Positions 11,380 through 21,225 are shown, numbered from the stretch's first letter. The stretch is 64,000 nt of DNA from Sporothrix humicola (GCA_021396245.1 WNYE01000101.1:62001-126000), one strand, 5' to 3'. Numbers and translations: made by a program. The notes: generated from the sequence alone by a model not told the origin.

Positions 11380-13017
11380 CTACAAAAAGTCCTTGACGTT
11401 CTCCCAGAAGGCCTGCGGGGTCTCATACATGGGCAAGTGGCCCGCGTTGGGCACGATCTTGAGCTCGACGTCGCCCTTGCCGGCAGTCGCGCGGAAGCCG
11501 GCCATGGCTTTTGCGAGGGCACCCTTGCCATCGCCGTCGCCGACGACAAACAGGCCGGGCACCTTGAGGCCCTTAGCGGCTTCCTTTAAATCAAAAGCCC
11601 ACAGCGCCTGGCAGCTGTACTTGAAGCCGTCGCGGTCGTTGGCGGCGACCATGTCGACCATGGCCTGGGTGGCCTCGGGCCGTTGAGAAACGGTCTCTGG
11701 GTGGAACCAGCGCGACACAGTGATGCCGGCGAGTGTCTTCATGCCGTCGTCGCCGCCCTCGGCAATGCCGATGCGCTCCTTCCAGGCGGCCGTGTTGGCC
11801 TCGCTGCCGGCAATGTTGAAGTCGCAGGCGACAAACTTGTTGAGGAGGTCGGGATATTTGAGGGCGAACTGGAAAGTGGTGGCGCCGCCCATGGAGACAC
11901 CGATCAAGGCTTCGAGCTTGCTGATGCGCAGGTGCTTGAGCAGAGTGCGCAGGTCGTCGGCCAGCATGGACATGGTCGCGGGCACAAACGGCGAGGGGAT
12001 CGCGTGGCGGCCGCGCGTGTCGTACCGCAAGATCTTGAGATCGGGGCGGTTTGCCTTTAGGATGGCGACAAACTCGTCCCACATGTGCAGCGACGTGAGC
12101 AGCGAGTTGGAGAAGGCGACGGTGGGAGCCGTGGGCGAGGGGTTGCCCTCGAGGCGGTAGGGAATCTCGAGGCCGTCGGGAGTCGTCACATATGATTGAA
12201 GAATGGCTTCGCCATTCAGTCCCGGCGTCGTCTTCGTCTTGGCGTCGCTCGAGACAAACGCCTTGGAGGCCGGCAGCGGGGCCAGGTGCTCGAGGTTGCG
12301 CGGCGCGGCGCCAAACACGTAGAAGAGCGAGTACGTGCGGCGGCCCTTGTTGGCGACATACTTGGAAAAAACCTCAGTCCGCCACGGCGTGTCCATCGAC
12401 GCCTTGTGCTCGGGGCCGCCCAGGCCGTTCTGGGCCTTGTACTCGTGCAGCGTCACAATTCGCAGGGGAGCCGTGCCGTTGGGCGGCAGGTCGAGGCTCG
12501 ATGTGCGGAACCGCCGCGACCGCAGCCAGCCGGGCACCTTGCTGAGCATGGGAAAGTGCTCCTCGTCGTACCACTTGTTGAGCTCGGCCTCTGCGTTCTC
12601 GACGCCTTCTTTCAGGGTGACGTCGACGTACACCAGCACGGTGCCCTCGGCCTCGCTGTCGCTCTGCTCGCCGTGCTCTGTAAAGTCGGCGGCCTGCTGC
12701 GTCGCTCCGTGATCGAAAAAGTAGCGCTTGACGGCCACCTGGCCAATTGTGGCGGCTTCTCTCGGGCTGCGGTTGGCGCGCAGGTCTGTGTACACGGGCT
12801 GCGTCAGAATCTGCATGTCCGTGACGTCGTACGTGGCCAGGAACGTCGGCTTCTCGCCGTCGGTGGCGCGGTACCGCTGGCCCGTTGTAAAGATGGCCGG
12901 CAGCCGCAGCCGCGTCGGGCCGTGCTCGTTGTTGTACCACTCGTGGAACTGGTCGAGCGACAGGCCGTCCTGCGGCTCCATCGTGACGAAGAGTATGCCG
13001 GGGGTGGGGGAGGCCAT
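11380..13017 (-). CDS. EthD-like dimeric alpha-beta barrel fused to alpha/beta-hydrolase (3-oxoadipate enol-lactonase-like)
   Basis: A single exon of 545 residues from the ATG at 13017; an upstream in-frame extension has no similarity. Residues 1 to about 240 contain two ferredoxin-like repeats: GILFVTMEP...FHEWYNNEHGPTRL, then VLVYVDVTL...LNKWYDEEHFPML. The W-Y-(N/D)-(N/E)-E-H signature is that of EthD/DABB proteins. From about residue 290 there is an alpha/beta-hydrolase with L-R-Y-D-T-R-G-R-H, the nucleophile elbow G-V-S375-M-G-G, the acid region F-V-V-G-D-G-D-G-K and the catalytic His in P-N-A-G-H-L-P-M-Y. It most resembles 3-oxoadipate enol-lactonases (PcaD-like), which act late in aromatic ring degradation, but the substrate cannot be read from sequence. 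No signal peptide, so probably cytosolic. It is divergent from the RdRP gene across 1.2 kb. Confidence 0.88.
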   Translation of the reverse strand: MASPTPGILFVTMEPQDGLSLDQFHEWYNNEHGPTRLRLPAIFTTGQRYRATDGEKPTFLATYDVTDMQILTQPVYTDLRANRSPREAATIGQVAVKRYFFDHGATQQAADFTEHGEQSDSEAEGTVLVYVDVTLKEGVENAEAELNKWYDEEHFPMLSKVPGWLRSRRFRTSSLDLPPNGTAPLRIVTLHEYKAQNGLGGPEHKASMDTPWRTEVFSKYVANKGRRTYSLFYVFGAAPRNLEHLAPLPASKAFVSSDAKTKTTPGLNGEAILQSYVTTPDGLEIPYRLEGNPSPTAPTVAFSNSLLTSLHMWDEFVAILKANRPDLKILRYDTRGRHAIPSPFVPATMSMLADDLRTLLKHLRISKLEALIGVSMGGATTFQFALKYPDLLNKFVACDFNIAGSEANTAAWKERIGIAEGGDDGMKTLAGITVSRWFHPETVSQRPEATQAMVDMVAANDRDGFKYSCQALWAFDLKEAAKGLKVPGLFVVGDGDGKGALAKAMAGFRATAGKGDVELKIVPNAGHLPMYETPQAFWENVKDFL

Positions 13018-14211
13018 GATGGTGGGTGTTTCGAGAGAAGACGAGACAGAAAGAAAAGAAGAGGAGTGAATACCTTCTGAGGCCAAATGTCGATGATCGA
13101 GATGTCGATGCGATACAGTGTCGTGATGATTCAATTGACGTCGAAAGAAGGATTGGGTCGATGCCGTCGATTTCGTTTAGACAAAAAGAAAGTATGTCTA
13201 CTCACCAGTTCACCAGTAGGAAGATGTCAATATATAACTGGGCGAGCGAGTTGCGGCCTCTTTGTGGCCGCCATCGTTCTTTTCGTTCCTCTAATCCTCC
13301 CGTCCACCGGCGATGCAGCGCGGCGGGATTGCGTTCGGCAGTGGTGCATGTGGGGTTCTTTTGGAGTATCTTTTTGCTGCTCTTCAGTGCGCTGGCGGGG
13401 AAGAGTACTTCCTAGCTTCTTTCCTCTTGTGGTGGTGCTTGCTTGTACCTGACGACATTTCCCGAATCGGAAAGGCACGTCTCTGCGCGTCGTGCCTTCC
13501 ACACTCTCTAGTGCGCCCGCCGGCCGCAACTGCCAGGATGATGTCTTACCCGGAGGAGGAGAGGCCCTGAGAAGCAGTTCTCAATGCTCCGTCCTCTGTA
13601 CACTTGGTACCCGTAAAGGCAGGACCAATCAGAAGCTTGTCGCAGCTGTCAGTTCGAGATCACCGCAAGACCGCACCTCTGTCGCGCCTGCCTCGCTCGA
13701 GCCTCGCCTGCTTCGCGATCGTCCGCACCTGCCAGCCTTGCGGCACCACACGGCCTCGCGCCTTCCCTAACTGTCTTGAGTTCGTGAGGCGCACCTTCCC
13801 GTGCCGAGCCCAAGCTCCCCGTCACAACATCCGCCCACTTTTTCTCCTTTCCTCCCGTCTTTCGCAACAACGAACAAAAAAGGATGCATCACAGGTTTCG
13901 TTTGTTGAACAACCATCTTTCATTGCACGCCCCACTCTTTCTACCCTCTCTTTAATATCCGTTTGCTTCGTGAACAGCCTCATCTTGCGCTCCGGTACAT
14001 CCAATCGCAATTTGAGCTCGTTGCCAGCAAACGCATCTGCCTGCTTCTCGCTTTACCCCTCCTCACCCCTCCATTTCTCTCTCTTCAGCCTCATCTTGGG
14101 TAGTCTGTCACTTGTCACTTATTCTTTTCTCTCTCTTATATCACCACCTCCCGTCCTCTCTTTTCTCTCTTTTTTTTGTCCTCTCCACCCCCCACACAGA
14201 CATGTCCAGCC
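13018..14211. promoter_or_regulatory. Divergent intergenic region between hydrolase fusion and RdRP
   Basis: A shared 1.2 kb upstream region. The 3' half (13770-14190) is pyrimidine-rich on the plus strand, the RdRP sense. Immediately before the RdRP start, a pyrimidine run ends in CACACAG at 14193-14199, which could be a leader-intron acceptor. An ATG at 14202, out of frame with the RdRP start at 14212, opens a frame that ends at 14258. Confidence 0.5.
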
Positions 14212-14258
14212 ATGGAGGTCTTTGTCCACAACCTGCCCGCAGAGGGCGACCTCAGTAA
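14202..14258 (+). promoter_or_regulatory. Upstream ORF overlapping the RdRP start
   Basis: An ATG 10 bases before the RdRP ATG, with G at -3, opens an 18-codon frame in +2 that stops with TAA at 14256-14258, inside the RdRP coding region. If this is the mature leader, ribosomes must leak past it to make the polymerase. The alternative is that transcription or splicing places the true leader end at 14200. Confidence 0.35.
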
Positions 14259-17200
14259 CCGCGGCATCCTGCTCCAGCTGCGGCCGTTTATGAAAGCTCT
14301 CAACATCCCTGAGTCCGCCTACGACTGCGAAAAGACCGCCAAGAAACGCCATGCGTTCATCACCTTCTTATCCGCCGACGACGGCCGGCGTTTCTTGAAT
14401 GCTCACGGCGAGATCCAGCAGAAAGGCACAAAAGGCAAAGAGAACACAAACGGCAAGGAGAAAGAGAAAGGCGGCAAAGACAAGGCCGTCGGCCGATCCA
14501 TCTCGCGGCTGAACATTTTGGGTGCCCCCGTCATGTGCCGCCCCAGCACCCGGCCGCTCAACCGCTCGTCACTCGGCGTCCTAGCTGCCCAAGAGAAGGC
14601 CCGCCTCGAGAAGCAAAAGTCAGCCCAAAATCAAAACGGCCAGACCAAGCCGGCCGCCACTACCCAAACAGCCCTCACCAAACAGACGAAAACCTCCGAC
14701 CGCTACGACAACCTCTTTGCCTACGACAAGCTCAGTTGCGGCTACTACAAATACACAGAGTTTGGCTCGCTGGCTTTTGTTGCCGAATATGTCGAGCCGG
14801 GCCTCGAGGGCATTGCCGAGTTTGGAAAGCGGCACCTGACCCTTGACTGCGACGATGGTCGCGCCATCTACATCCCGCTCTCCTCCATACAGGAGATCAT
14901 CTGGTCGCCTTCCGGTCAGGTCACACTCACCCTAAGGACCGTGCCCATGTTCTTCTCTGCTTCGGTCATCATTAATATGGCTCAGGGCCCGACTCGCCGT
15001 GTGCGTCTGCCAGCCCTTGATGACCGCCATGCCAAGATCGTCGGCATGTGTCTCGTCTACCAGCTCCAGGTTCGGACGCCAGACATCCACCGCAAAATGC
15101 AAAAGATTGCCAGTCTTGGTGGCCTGACTGTTACTCGCTACGACTTGCAGTATGGCTCTGGGCCAGACTTCTCTACAAGTGTGGAGCACTTGCTTGACCT
15201 GCTCGCCCACTACACGGCCAACCACACTCTGCCGTTTTCGGTTATTGTGCAGCTCCAGGCCCTCGCCAACAATGCCTACTTGCACCCAGATACCGTCCGT
15301 GGCCTGGCCCGCAGCCTTGTTGATGTCCAGGACAAGGAAAAGATCACTGTCTCGCCCGAGGCCATGAAGAAGATCTTCCACGACATTGACTGGCCGACAC
15401 CGCACCACCATGATCCAAGCGAGTTCGACGTACCCGCCCTTGTCGACTACCTGCTCGAAATCGAGGAGGGTATGGAGGACGGTCTCTATGTCCGCCATGG
15501 ACTGACCAATCCAGGCCGGAACCTGACGGCCATCCACCGCGTCATGGTCACGCCAACGCATGTCACTCTCCACGGCCCCGAGCTCGAGAACAAGAACCGC
15601 GTCCTGCGCAAGTTCCCCAACCACCACGACTACTTTGTCCGCGTCCAGTTCTGTGACGAGGATGGCCAGAGTCTCCGCTTTAATAACCGCATTGACTTTG
15701 GCTGGGTCTACGATCGCTTCCGCGACATCATGATCAGCGGCGTGCGCGTGGCCGGCCGCACCTACAGTTTTCTGGGATGGTCCCACTCCTCGCTGCGTTC
15801 GCACTCCATGTGGTTTGTCGCGCCCTTTATGGACGACAACGGCCGGCTCCAGACACACCTGTCCATCATCTCGGAACTCGGCAACTTTGGCACAATTATG
15901 TCGCCTGCCCGCTGTGCGGCCCGCATCGGCCAGGCCTTTTCGGAAACACCCTTTGCCATCCCGCTGGCTGAAAACAACATCACCGTCTATGAGATGCTGG
16001 ATGTGACCTCTCCAGTGGACGCTAACCGTGTATTCAGTGACGGTGTCGGCACCATCTCGTGGGGTGCAGCAAAGGCGATCTGGAAGCAGCTGCCGCGTGG
16101 CAAGAAGAAGCCGACATGTTTTCAGATCCGGTATGCCGGCGCCAAGGGCATGCTGTCGCTTGATTCGCGGCTGACCGGCAACGCAATCTACCTACGGCCA
16201 TCCATGATCAAGTTCAAGAGCTCAGAGATCACCAATCTCGAGATTTGCGACATGGCTACACAGCCCATCCCGCTGTACCTCAACCGCCAGCTCATCAAGA
16301 TCCTGGAGGACATGGGTGTTCCTACGTCCTGGTTCCAGAAGCGACAGGAAGAGGCCCTTCGCGAGCTGCGGCTCATCACGTCAAGTCCATACAACATGGC
16401 CAGCTTCCTCAAGGTGCAGACCGTCGCGACAGCCATCAAGCTGCACAAGGTTCTGTTGCTGGCCGACCGTCTTGGCCTTGATTTCCGCACCGACCCCTTT
16501 CTGCGGCGCGCCACAGACGCGGTCATCCTGCGTGAATTGCGGCTGCTCAAGCACAAGGCGCGCATGTTCGTTCCATTGGGCATCACCTTGTTTGGTGTCA
16601 TGGACGAGACGGGCTATCTTGACGAAGGCGAGGTCTACATCACATTCGATGTCCCAAAGACTGGTTCAAAGTCACGGCGGTTCCGCGCGCCGCCCTTCAA
16701 TGGCGATCAAGTGATTGTCACTCGCTCGCCCGCCCTGCATCCCGGCGACATCCAGCTGGCGACAAACGTGGCTCCTCCCACCAACAACCCTGATCACCCA
16801 CTGCACCACCTCCGCAACTGCATTGTCTTCAGCTCCAAGGGCAACCGTGACCTGCCCAGCCAGCTGAGCGGTGGTGATCTGGACGGCGACATCTTCAACA
16901 TCATCTGGGACCCCGAGATCTGCGACTTGCCGGGCCTCAAGACATTCATGCCGGCCGACTATCCACGCCAGGAACCCATCAATATCGGGCGGCGCGTGGA
17001 GACAAAGGACATTGCCAACTTTTTCTTGGACTTTGTCCGCACCGACCATCTGGGCGCCATTGCGACGCGCCACATGATTTTGGCCGACCAGCTCGAAAGC
17101 GGCACACTGGAGAACGACTGCATCAAGGTGGCTGCGCTACACTCGACGGCCGTGGATTTCTCCAAGACGGGCATCCCGGCAGACCTCAAGAACCTGCCGC

Positions 17201-18144
17201 GTGCCAGCCGGTTCCGTCCCGACTTTTTGGCTCCCGGGCCGATCGTGGAAATTCACAGCCGCAAGGACATTGACCTCGAGCAGTTCATGGACAAGGAAGG
17301 CGATGGAGACGACTCGAACGACGAGAAGCACGAGCTTGACGCGCCCAGCTACAAGTACTACCGATCGATAAAGACGCTCGGTATCCTGTACAGGGCAATT
17401 GACGAGCGCAAGATCTGGGAGGACGATGTGCACGAGGCAACAGGCCGGCACCGCAAGATGGATCGAGATAGTGCCCCGGACGAAGGGCCCATGTTCTACG
17501 ACGCCTTTTTGGAGTGGGCCACCAAAGAGTGCGAGCTTTTGGGCTGCACGAACTGGCAGCGGCGCACCGACGAGGCAGAGCGGATCCGGTCGGCGTACGA
17601 AGACTCGATCGTGGCGACCATGTACGAGTTCTCGGAGCACCCGACGCTGCCCATCACGGAACTTGAGGTCTTTATCGGCACGATCATCAACAAGACGGGC
17701 TCGCAGACCCTGAGGCAGCGCGACCGGTCGCGCAAGCTGCGGGACGAGTACGAGCGCATATCGTCGTGGATCACGGCCCAGATCCGGCCGCGGAGCGGCA
17801 AGGGGGGTGACGGTGATGATGAAGGTGACGAGGACGGGTACGATGACCATGGCGATGAGGCGGACGGCGCGCAAGACTGGCACGCGCAGCGGATTGCCGT
17901 TCTCGAGCTGTGTCTTGCGTGCGCCTACAGCCAGCGAGAAGACAAGAAGCACGAAAAGGACGACCGCAAGCGGGAGCGCAGCGGGTTCGGCAGCAAAAAC
18001 AGAGAAGACAGCAACCGGGTCGAGTCGTTTTGGCTGGTGGCGGCGTCTGCGCTGGTTCGCGAGCTCGAGTTTATCCACCACGCCATGCAGTTCGACACGG
18101 ATTTGCAGCAGGACATGGCACAGTTGTCTCTTGGTGGAAAGTGA
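14212..18144 (+). CDS. Cellular RNA-dependent RNA polymerase (RNA-silencing type)
   Basis: A single exon, 1310 residues from the ATG at 14212 (G at -3 and G at +4). The N-terminus (MEVFVHNLP...) is an RRM-like fold as in Rdp1-type fungal RdRPs, broken by a Lys/Gly-rich insert around residues 67-90. The catalytic double-psi barrel is intact, with the diagnostic D889-L-D-G-D893 motif in SGGDLDGD; its aspartates bind the metal ions. Upstream family blocks include DGVGTISWGAAKAIW and FQIRYAGAKGML, then RPSMIKFKS. Such enzymes copy single-stranded RNA into dsRNA for Dicer and act in quelling, meiotic silencing or heterochromatin RNAi. Neurospora has three paralogues (QDE-1, SAD-1, RRP-3); the N-terminal RRM suggests the RRP-3/SAD-1/Rdp1 side, but I cannot place it firmly. 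Acidic, probably disordered inserts lie near residues 1027-1043 and 1200-1222. It is a host gene, not a viral polymerase. Confidence 0.95.
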   Translation: MEVFVHNLPAEGDLSNRGILLQLRPFMKALNIPESAYDCEKTAKKRHAFITFLSADDGRRFLNAHGEIQQKGTKGKENTNGKEKEKGGKDKAVGRSISRLNILGAPVMCRPSTRPLNRSSLGVLAAQEKARLEKQKSAQNQNGQTKPAATTQTALTKQTKTSDRYDNLFAYDKLSCGYYKYTEFGSLAFVAEYVEPGLEGIAEFGKRHLTLDCDDGRAIYIPLSSIQEIIWSPSGQVTLTLRTVPMFFSASVIINMAQGPTRRVRLPALDDRHAKIVGMCLVYQLQVRTPDIHRKMQKIASLGGLTVTRYDLQYGSGPDFSTSVEHLLDLLAHYTANHTLPFSVIVQLQALANNAYLHPDTVRGLARSLVDVQDKEKITVSPEAMKKIFHDIDWPTPHHHDPSEFDVPALVDYLLEIEEGMEDGLYVRHGLTNPGRNLTAIHRVMVTPTHVTLHGPELENKNRVLRKFPNHHDYFVRVQFCDEDGQSLRFNNRIDFGWVYDRFRDIMISGVRVAGRTYSFLGWSHSSLRSHSMWFVAPFMDDNGRLQTHLSIISELGNFGTIMSPARCAARIGQAFSETPFAIPLAENNITVYEMLDVTSPVDANRVFSDGVGTISWGAAKAIWKQLPRGKKKPTCFQIRYAGAKGMLSLDSRLTGNAIYLRPSMIKFKSSEITNLEICDMATQPIPLYLNRQLIKILEDMGVPTSWFQKRQEEALRELRLITSSPYNMASFLKVQTVATAIKLHKVLLLADRLGLDFRTDPFLRRATDAVILRELRLLKHKARMFVPLGITLFGVMDETGYLDEGEVYITFDVPKTGSKSRRFRAPPFNGDQVIVTRSPALHPGDIQLATNVAPPTNNPDHPLHHLRNCIVFSSKGNRDLPSQLSGGDLDGDIFNIIWDPEICDLPGLKTFMPADYPRQEPINIGRRVETKDIANFFLDFVRTDHLGAIATRHMILADQLESGTLENDCIKVAALHSTAVDFSKTGIPADLKNLPRASRFRPDFLAPGPIVEIHSRKDIDLEQFMDKEGDGDDSNDEKHELDAPSYKYYRSIKTLGILYRAIDERKIWEDDVHEATGRHRKMDRDSAPDEGPMFYDAFLEWATKECELLGCTNWQRRTDEAERIRSAYEDSIVATMYEFSEHPTLPITELEVFIGTIINKTGSQTLRQRDRSRKLRDEYERISSWITAQIRPRSGKGGDGDDEGDEDGYDDHGDEADGAQDWHAQRIAVLELCLACAYSQREDKKHEKDDRKRERSGFGSKNREDSNRVESFWLVAASALVRELEFIHHAMQFDTDLQQDMAQLSLGGK

Positions 18145-18571
18145 AGGAAGCTGAGAAGGCCGTCTCGGAGTCTCAGTAGTCAAGTGCAACTCCGTACAGA
18201 AGATGGACAAAGAGTTGCGGGGTTCATAGCGTGGATTTCGTTGATTTCGTGATTTCACTGCCATTTAGTGGCCAGTTAGGCTGCGAGCCGTGCCGGACTT
18301 AATGGGCGGCGCCGGCGATATTCCAGAGGTTCAGAGGCGATCTTCTGTGCTTCGAATTTGTGGTTTCTAAGCATGTTTCTTGGTTTCTTGATATCCCATC
18401 CAATCCAATCCAAAATACAATACCTTTATGATCAGCTGTGGCACACTCTTTATTTGCATTCATATTGCCTCATATTGACTCATATTTAAATAGACCAGTC
18501 ACGCATTTCAACACATAAGCTCGACCAGCAATTCATTAATCACTCACCTTTAATTGTTTCAACCCCCCACA
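18145..18571. other. Intergenic between RdRP and the dehydrogenase gene
   Basis: Tandem plus-strand genes separated by 427 bp. 18370-18540 is AT-rich, with a TGACTCA (Gcn4/CPC1-type heptamer) at 18476-18482, 90 bp before the next start codon. No other element recognised. Confidence 0.55.
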
Positions 18572-19372
18572 ATGGCCCGCATCTTCATCACCGGATCGGC
18601 GGACGGCATCGGGCTGCTTACGGCGAAGCGCCTCATTGCCGAAGGCCACCAAGTCGTGATGCACGCCCGCAATGCCAAGCGGGCAAAGGAGACAGAGGCA
18701 GCCTGCCCTGGCGCCGAAGCGATTCTGGTGGGCGACTTGAGCAACGTTGCCGAGACAAAAGCGCTGGCAGCACAGGCACAGTCTTTGCTGGGAGAGAATC
18801 AAAGATACGACGCGGTCATCCACAACGCCGGCGTCTACCGCGGGCAGGACAATGCCGTCTCCAAAGACACGGGCTACCCGCGCCTGTTTGTCGTCAACAC
18901 GTTGGCACCGTACATCATGGCCGTGTCGATGGCATCGCCACTGCCCCGCCGGCTTATCTTTATCTCGTCGAGCATGCACTATGGCGGGCGACCGAAGCTC
19001 GACACGATGCCGCGGGCGGTGACGTACAGCGACAGCAAGCTGCAGATCGTGATGATGGCCAAGGCGTTGGCGAGGAGGTGGAAGGACCAGATAGACTTCT
19101 CTGTATCGGCCGATCCTGGATGGGTGCCGACGAAGCTGGGAGGAAGGTCGGCGCCGGACGACATCAACGACTCGGTCGAGACGTACGTGACCTTGGCTCT
19201 GGGTCAGGGAGCGGCAGATATAAAGGCAAAGACAGCGGCAAATGTGACTGGCGAGTACTTTCTCAGCTCGAAAGTGGCCCGTCCACAGCCGATCGCCAGC
19301 GACGAGAGGCTGCAGGATGAGCTCATGACAAAGCTCGCGAGCTTGAGTGGCGTGCCCATGCCGGATGTGTGA
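18572..19372 (+). CDS. Short-chain dehydrogenase/reductase (SDR)
   Basis: A single exon of 266 residues from the ATG at 18572. It has the classical SDR features in order: the nucleotide-binding T7-G-S-A-D-G-I-G14 near the N-terminus, D-L at 55-56, N85-A-G87, N109, a serine cluster at 132-134 and the catalytic Y152-S-D-S-K156, followed by D-P-G-W-V-P-T. This supports an NAD(P)-dependent oxidoreductase with a Ser-Tyr-Lys triad. The P-G-x-V-x-T after the active site is typical of WW-oxidoreductase/retinol-dehydrogenase-like SDRs. There is no signal or membrane segment. The substrate is unknown, and the neighbours (RdRP, a membrane protein) give no pathway. Confidence 0.9.
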   Translation: MARIFITGSADGIGLLTAKRLIAEGHQVVMHARNAKRAKETEAACPGAEAILVGDLSNVAETKALAAQAQSLLGENQRYDAVIHNAGVYRGQDNAVSKDTGYPRLFVVNTLAPYIMAVSMASPLPRRLIFISSSMHYGGRPKLDTMPRAVTYSDSKLQIVMMAKALARRWKDQIDFSVSADPGWVPTKLGGRSAPDDINDSVETYVTLALGQGAADIKAKTAANVTGEYFLSSKVARPQPIASDERLQDELMTKLASLSGVPMPDV

Positions 19373-20640
19373 GGGGGGTGGCTGGGAGGGCAAAAGCAAA
19401 CTAGAATAGAGCGGCGAGAATGGAAATAAACATTGCAATAAAGTTAACATCAAACGTGAGTTTATTTGTGAGTTCGAGTAGTGCTTACTCCATATGACCT
19501 CAGCCTCGGCTGTCCAGCAATTACAATTGCAATTGCAAAATTGAGCTTTCATTCCGAGCGGCTCAATTGAATTCGGGCGACAGTCGAGTCAATTATCCAA
19601 TCTACTTGCTGATGCTCTGTTGGAATGCCTTTCCCAGATGCGCGATGCCACCCTGCAGGTCGGTATTCTGTGGTTTTCTGGTTCCTGTACGTCACAGGCG
19701 GCGATCCACAGTGTAAACCGGCTTGTGGTGCTGCAAAATAATGATTCGTGTTAGTGGTTTGCTGTAAAAAGGAATAAAAAGAAAATAAAAAACCTGAATT
19801 AACCCACCATCGTCGACGTGCATAAGCCCACGACAGGGGTGTTGAGAGGTGTTCTCGGAGTCTCTTCTCCCCATTGTCCCAGTTCCACGAGCCTCGAGTA
19901 TTGAATGTCTGCAAAAGCAGGCGGCTCGTTTCTTCTGCAGGGATTGATGCAGCGTGCAGACCAGCAGGCATCAAAAGAAAGTTGCCGAGCGCACGTTTTG
20001 CGCGCATGTCGACTTGCACACTCTCCTTCTCAGCCTGTTGATTCCTTCCGCCGAGAGTTGGTGCCCCCACTGTATCGCGATGGGATATGACGTAGAGGAC
20101 TCGATGCACATTGGTTCGATGCCAACAACACCAACCACCGACCACCTTTGCACAACGAAACACGCATCTCGATGCACAAACAGAGGCTGAGAGGAGACTG
20201 GAGGCCTGTCCCCTCAGTGCAGAGGCCATATCCGGTTACTTCGTAGGTCGCTCAAGATGCCTGGATCCTTGGTGTCCAGATGCCTTTCTTTGGAGGGAGA
20301 GGGAGAGAGTTTTCTCTCAATCGAATTGCCGGCATAAGTATGCTCGTTCGCACTTTTCTTGCCCAGTGGCAATCTGTGTTTCTGTTTTTGTTCTTGTCTG
20401 TTTTCAGTTTCTGTCAGTCTGTCTTCCCGTCAGTTCGTCAGTCAACCCATCAATCTGTCCCGTCTCACCAGTCAGGGATCGTGATCGTACCAGCTTCACC
20501 AGCTGAAATTCACCATTAACACCCCGACTATCGTGTCGTCACTCGACTTCTCTCTTCTCCCGATTGTCCCACAAACTCACCCGTCTTTTCTTTCTTTCTT
20601 TTTCTCATTCTTTCATATACCCTCCACAGCCACAATCACA
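19373..20640. other. Intergenic, 1.3 kb
   Basis: Two AATAAA-like signals at about 19423-19441 fit the 3' end of the dehydrogenase transcript. 20540-20635 is a sharp pyrimidine tract just before the next start codon. A 226-codon minus-strand open frame (19549-20229) has no recognisable domain and is treated as chance. Confidence 0.55.
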
Positions 20641-21225
20641 ATGGCACCTCCTCCCGTCCCGCAACTCGATCCTCGGGTGCCACTGCCCAGCCGCACGCTG
20701 GCGTCCTCTGGCAAGATCCGCGACTATCTGTTGAAGGTGCGGCAAGCCACGTCGAGCACAGTGACGGTTGTTGCCGACAACTCGGGCAACGGCGGCGGCA
20801 ACAACTTGTCGGGCGGCGCCATTGCCGGCATTGTCATTGGGTCGATCGTCGGCTTCTTGCTCCTGTGGTGGATCGTCCGCTCGTGCTTCAATCTCGGCGC
20901 ACCGCCCGGCGACGATCGTGAGGCCTGGTACCGCGACGTCGAGCCGCGCAATGCGCACTACCGCGACCGCCACCGGCACCGCCGCCACCACAGCCGGGGC
21001 AGCCGCAGCTACGACGACCGGGACGGGCGCTACTACTATAGCAGTGACGGCCGCAGCCACAGCCGTCCGCCGTCGCATGGCGTCTATACACAGTCGATAC
21101 CCGTGTCTGAGCCCGTGCCTGTCGTCGTGCGTGGCAGCAGCCGGCACCGGCGGTCGTCAACGTCGAAAGCACGCAGCCCGCGGCGGTCGAGCACGATCGT
21201 GTTGGAGGAGCGAGGGCGGTATTAG
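20641..21225 (+). CDS. Small single-pass membrane protein with Arg/Ser/His-rich tail
   Basis: A single exon of 194 residues; not recognised as a named family. The first 57 residues are polar and end in a Gly/Asn-rich stretch, then one membrane segment runs from about 59 to 83 (AIAGIVIGSIVGFLLLWWIV). The remaining 110 residues are highly basic and Arg/Ser/Tyr/His-rich, with SR- and RH-type repeats (RDRHRHRRHHSRG, RRSSTSKARSPRRSS). There is no signal peptide. The Gly-rich stretch before a GxxxG-like helix resembles fungal single-span sensor-like proteins (N-out, C-in), and the basic flank after the helix predicts a cytosolic C-terminus. Function unknown. A pyrimidine-rich leader and an A at -3 (AAATGG-type context) support the start. 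Confidence 0.75.
   Translation: MAPPPVPQLDPRVPLPSRTLASSGKIRDYLLKVRQATSSTVTVVADNSGNGGGNNLSGGAIAGIVIGSIVGFLLLWWIVRSCFNLGAPPGDDREAWYRDVEPRNAHYRDRHRHRRHHSRGSRSYDDRDGRYYYSSDGRSHSRPPSHGVYTQSIPVSEPVPVVVRGSSRHRRSSTSKARSPRRSSTIVLEERGRY

Noticed and set aside
14212..18144. RdRP considered as an integrated viral polymerase
   Set aside because: It has the cellular D-L-D-G-D double-psi-barrel signature and RRM-like N-terminus, not viral palm GDD motifs.
18572..19372. Dehydrogenase and hydrolase-fusion genes as parts of a secondary-metabolite cluster
   Set aside because: They flank the RdRP gene but there is no synthase, P450, transporter or pathway regulator next to them.
20112..20122. GGTTCGATGCC resembling a tRNA B box
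   Set aside because: No matching A box, acceptor stem or cloverleaf can be drawn around it.
19549..20229. 226-codon ATG-initiated frame on the minus strand
   Set aside because: Cys/Arg/Trp-rich chance-like protein without motifs or the codon bias of neighbours; would need conservation or RNA evidence.
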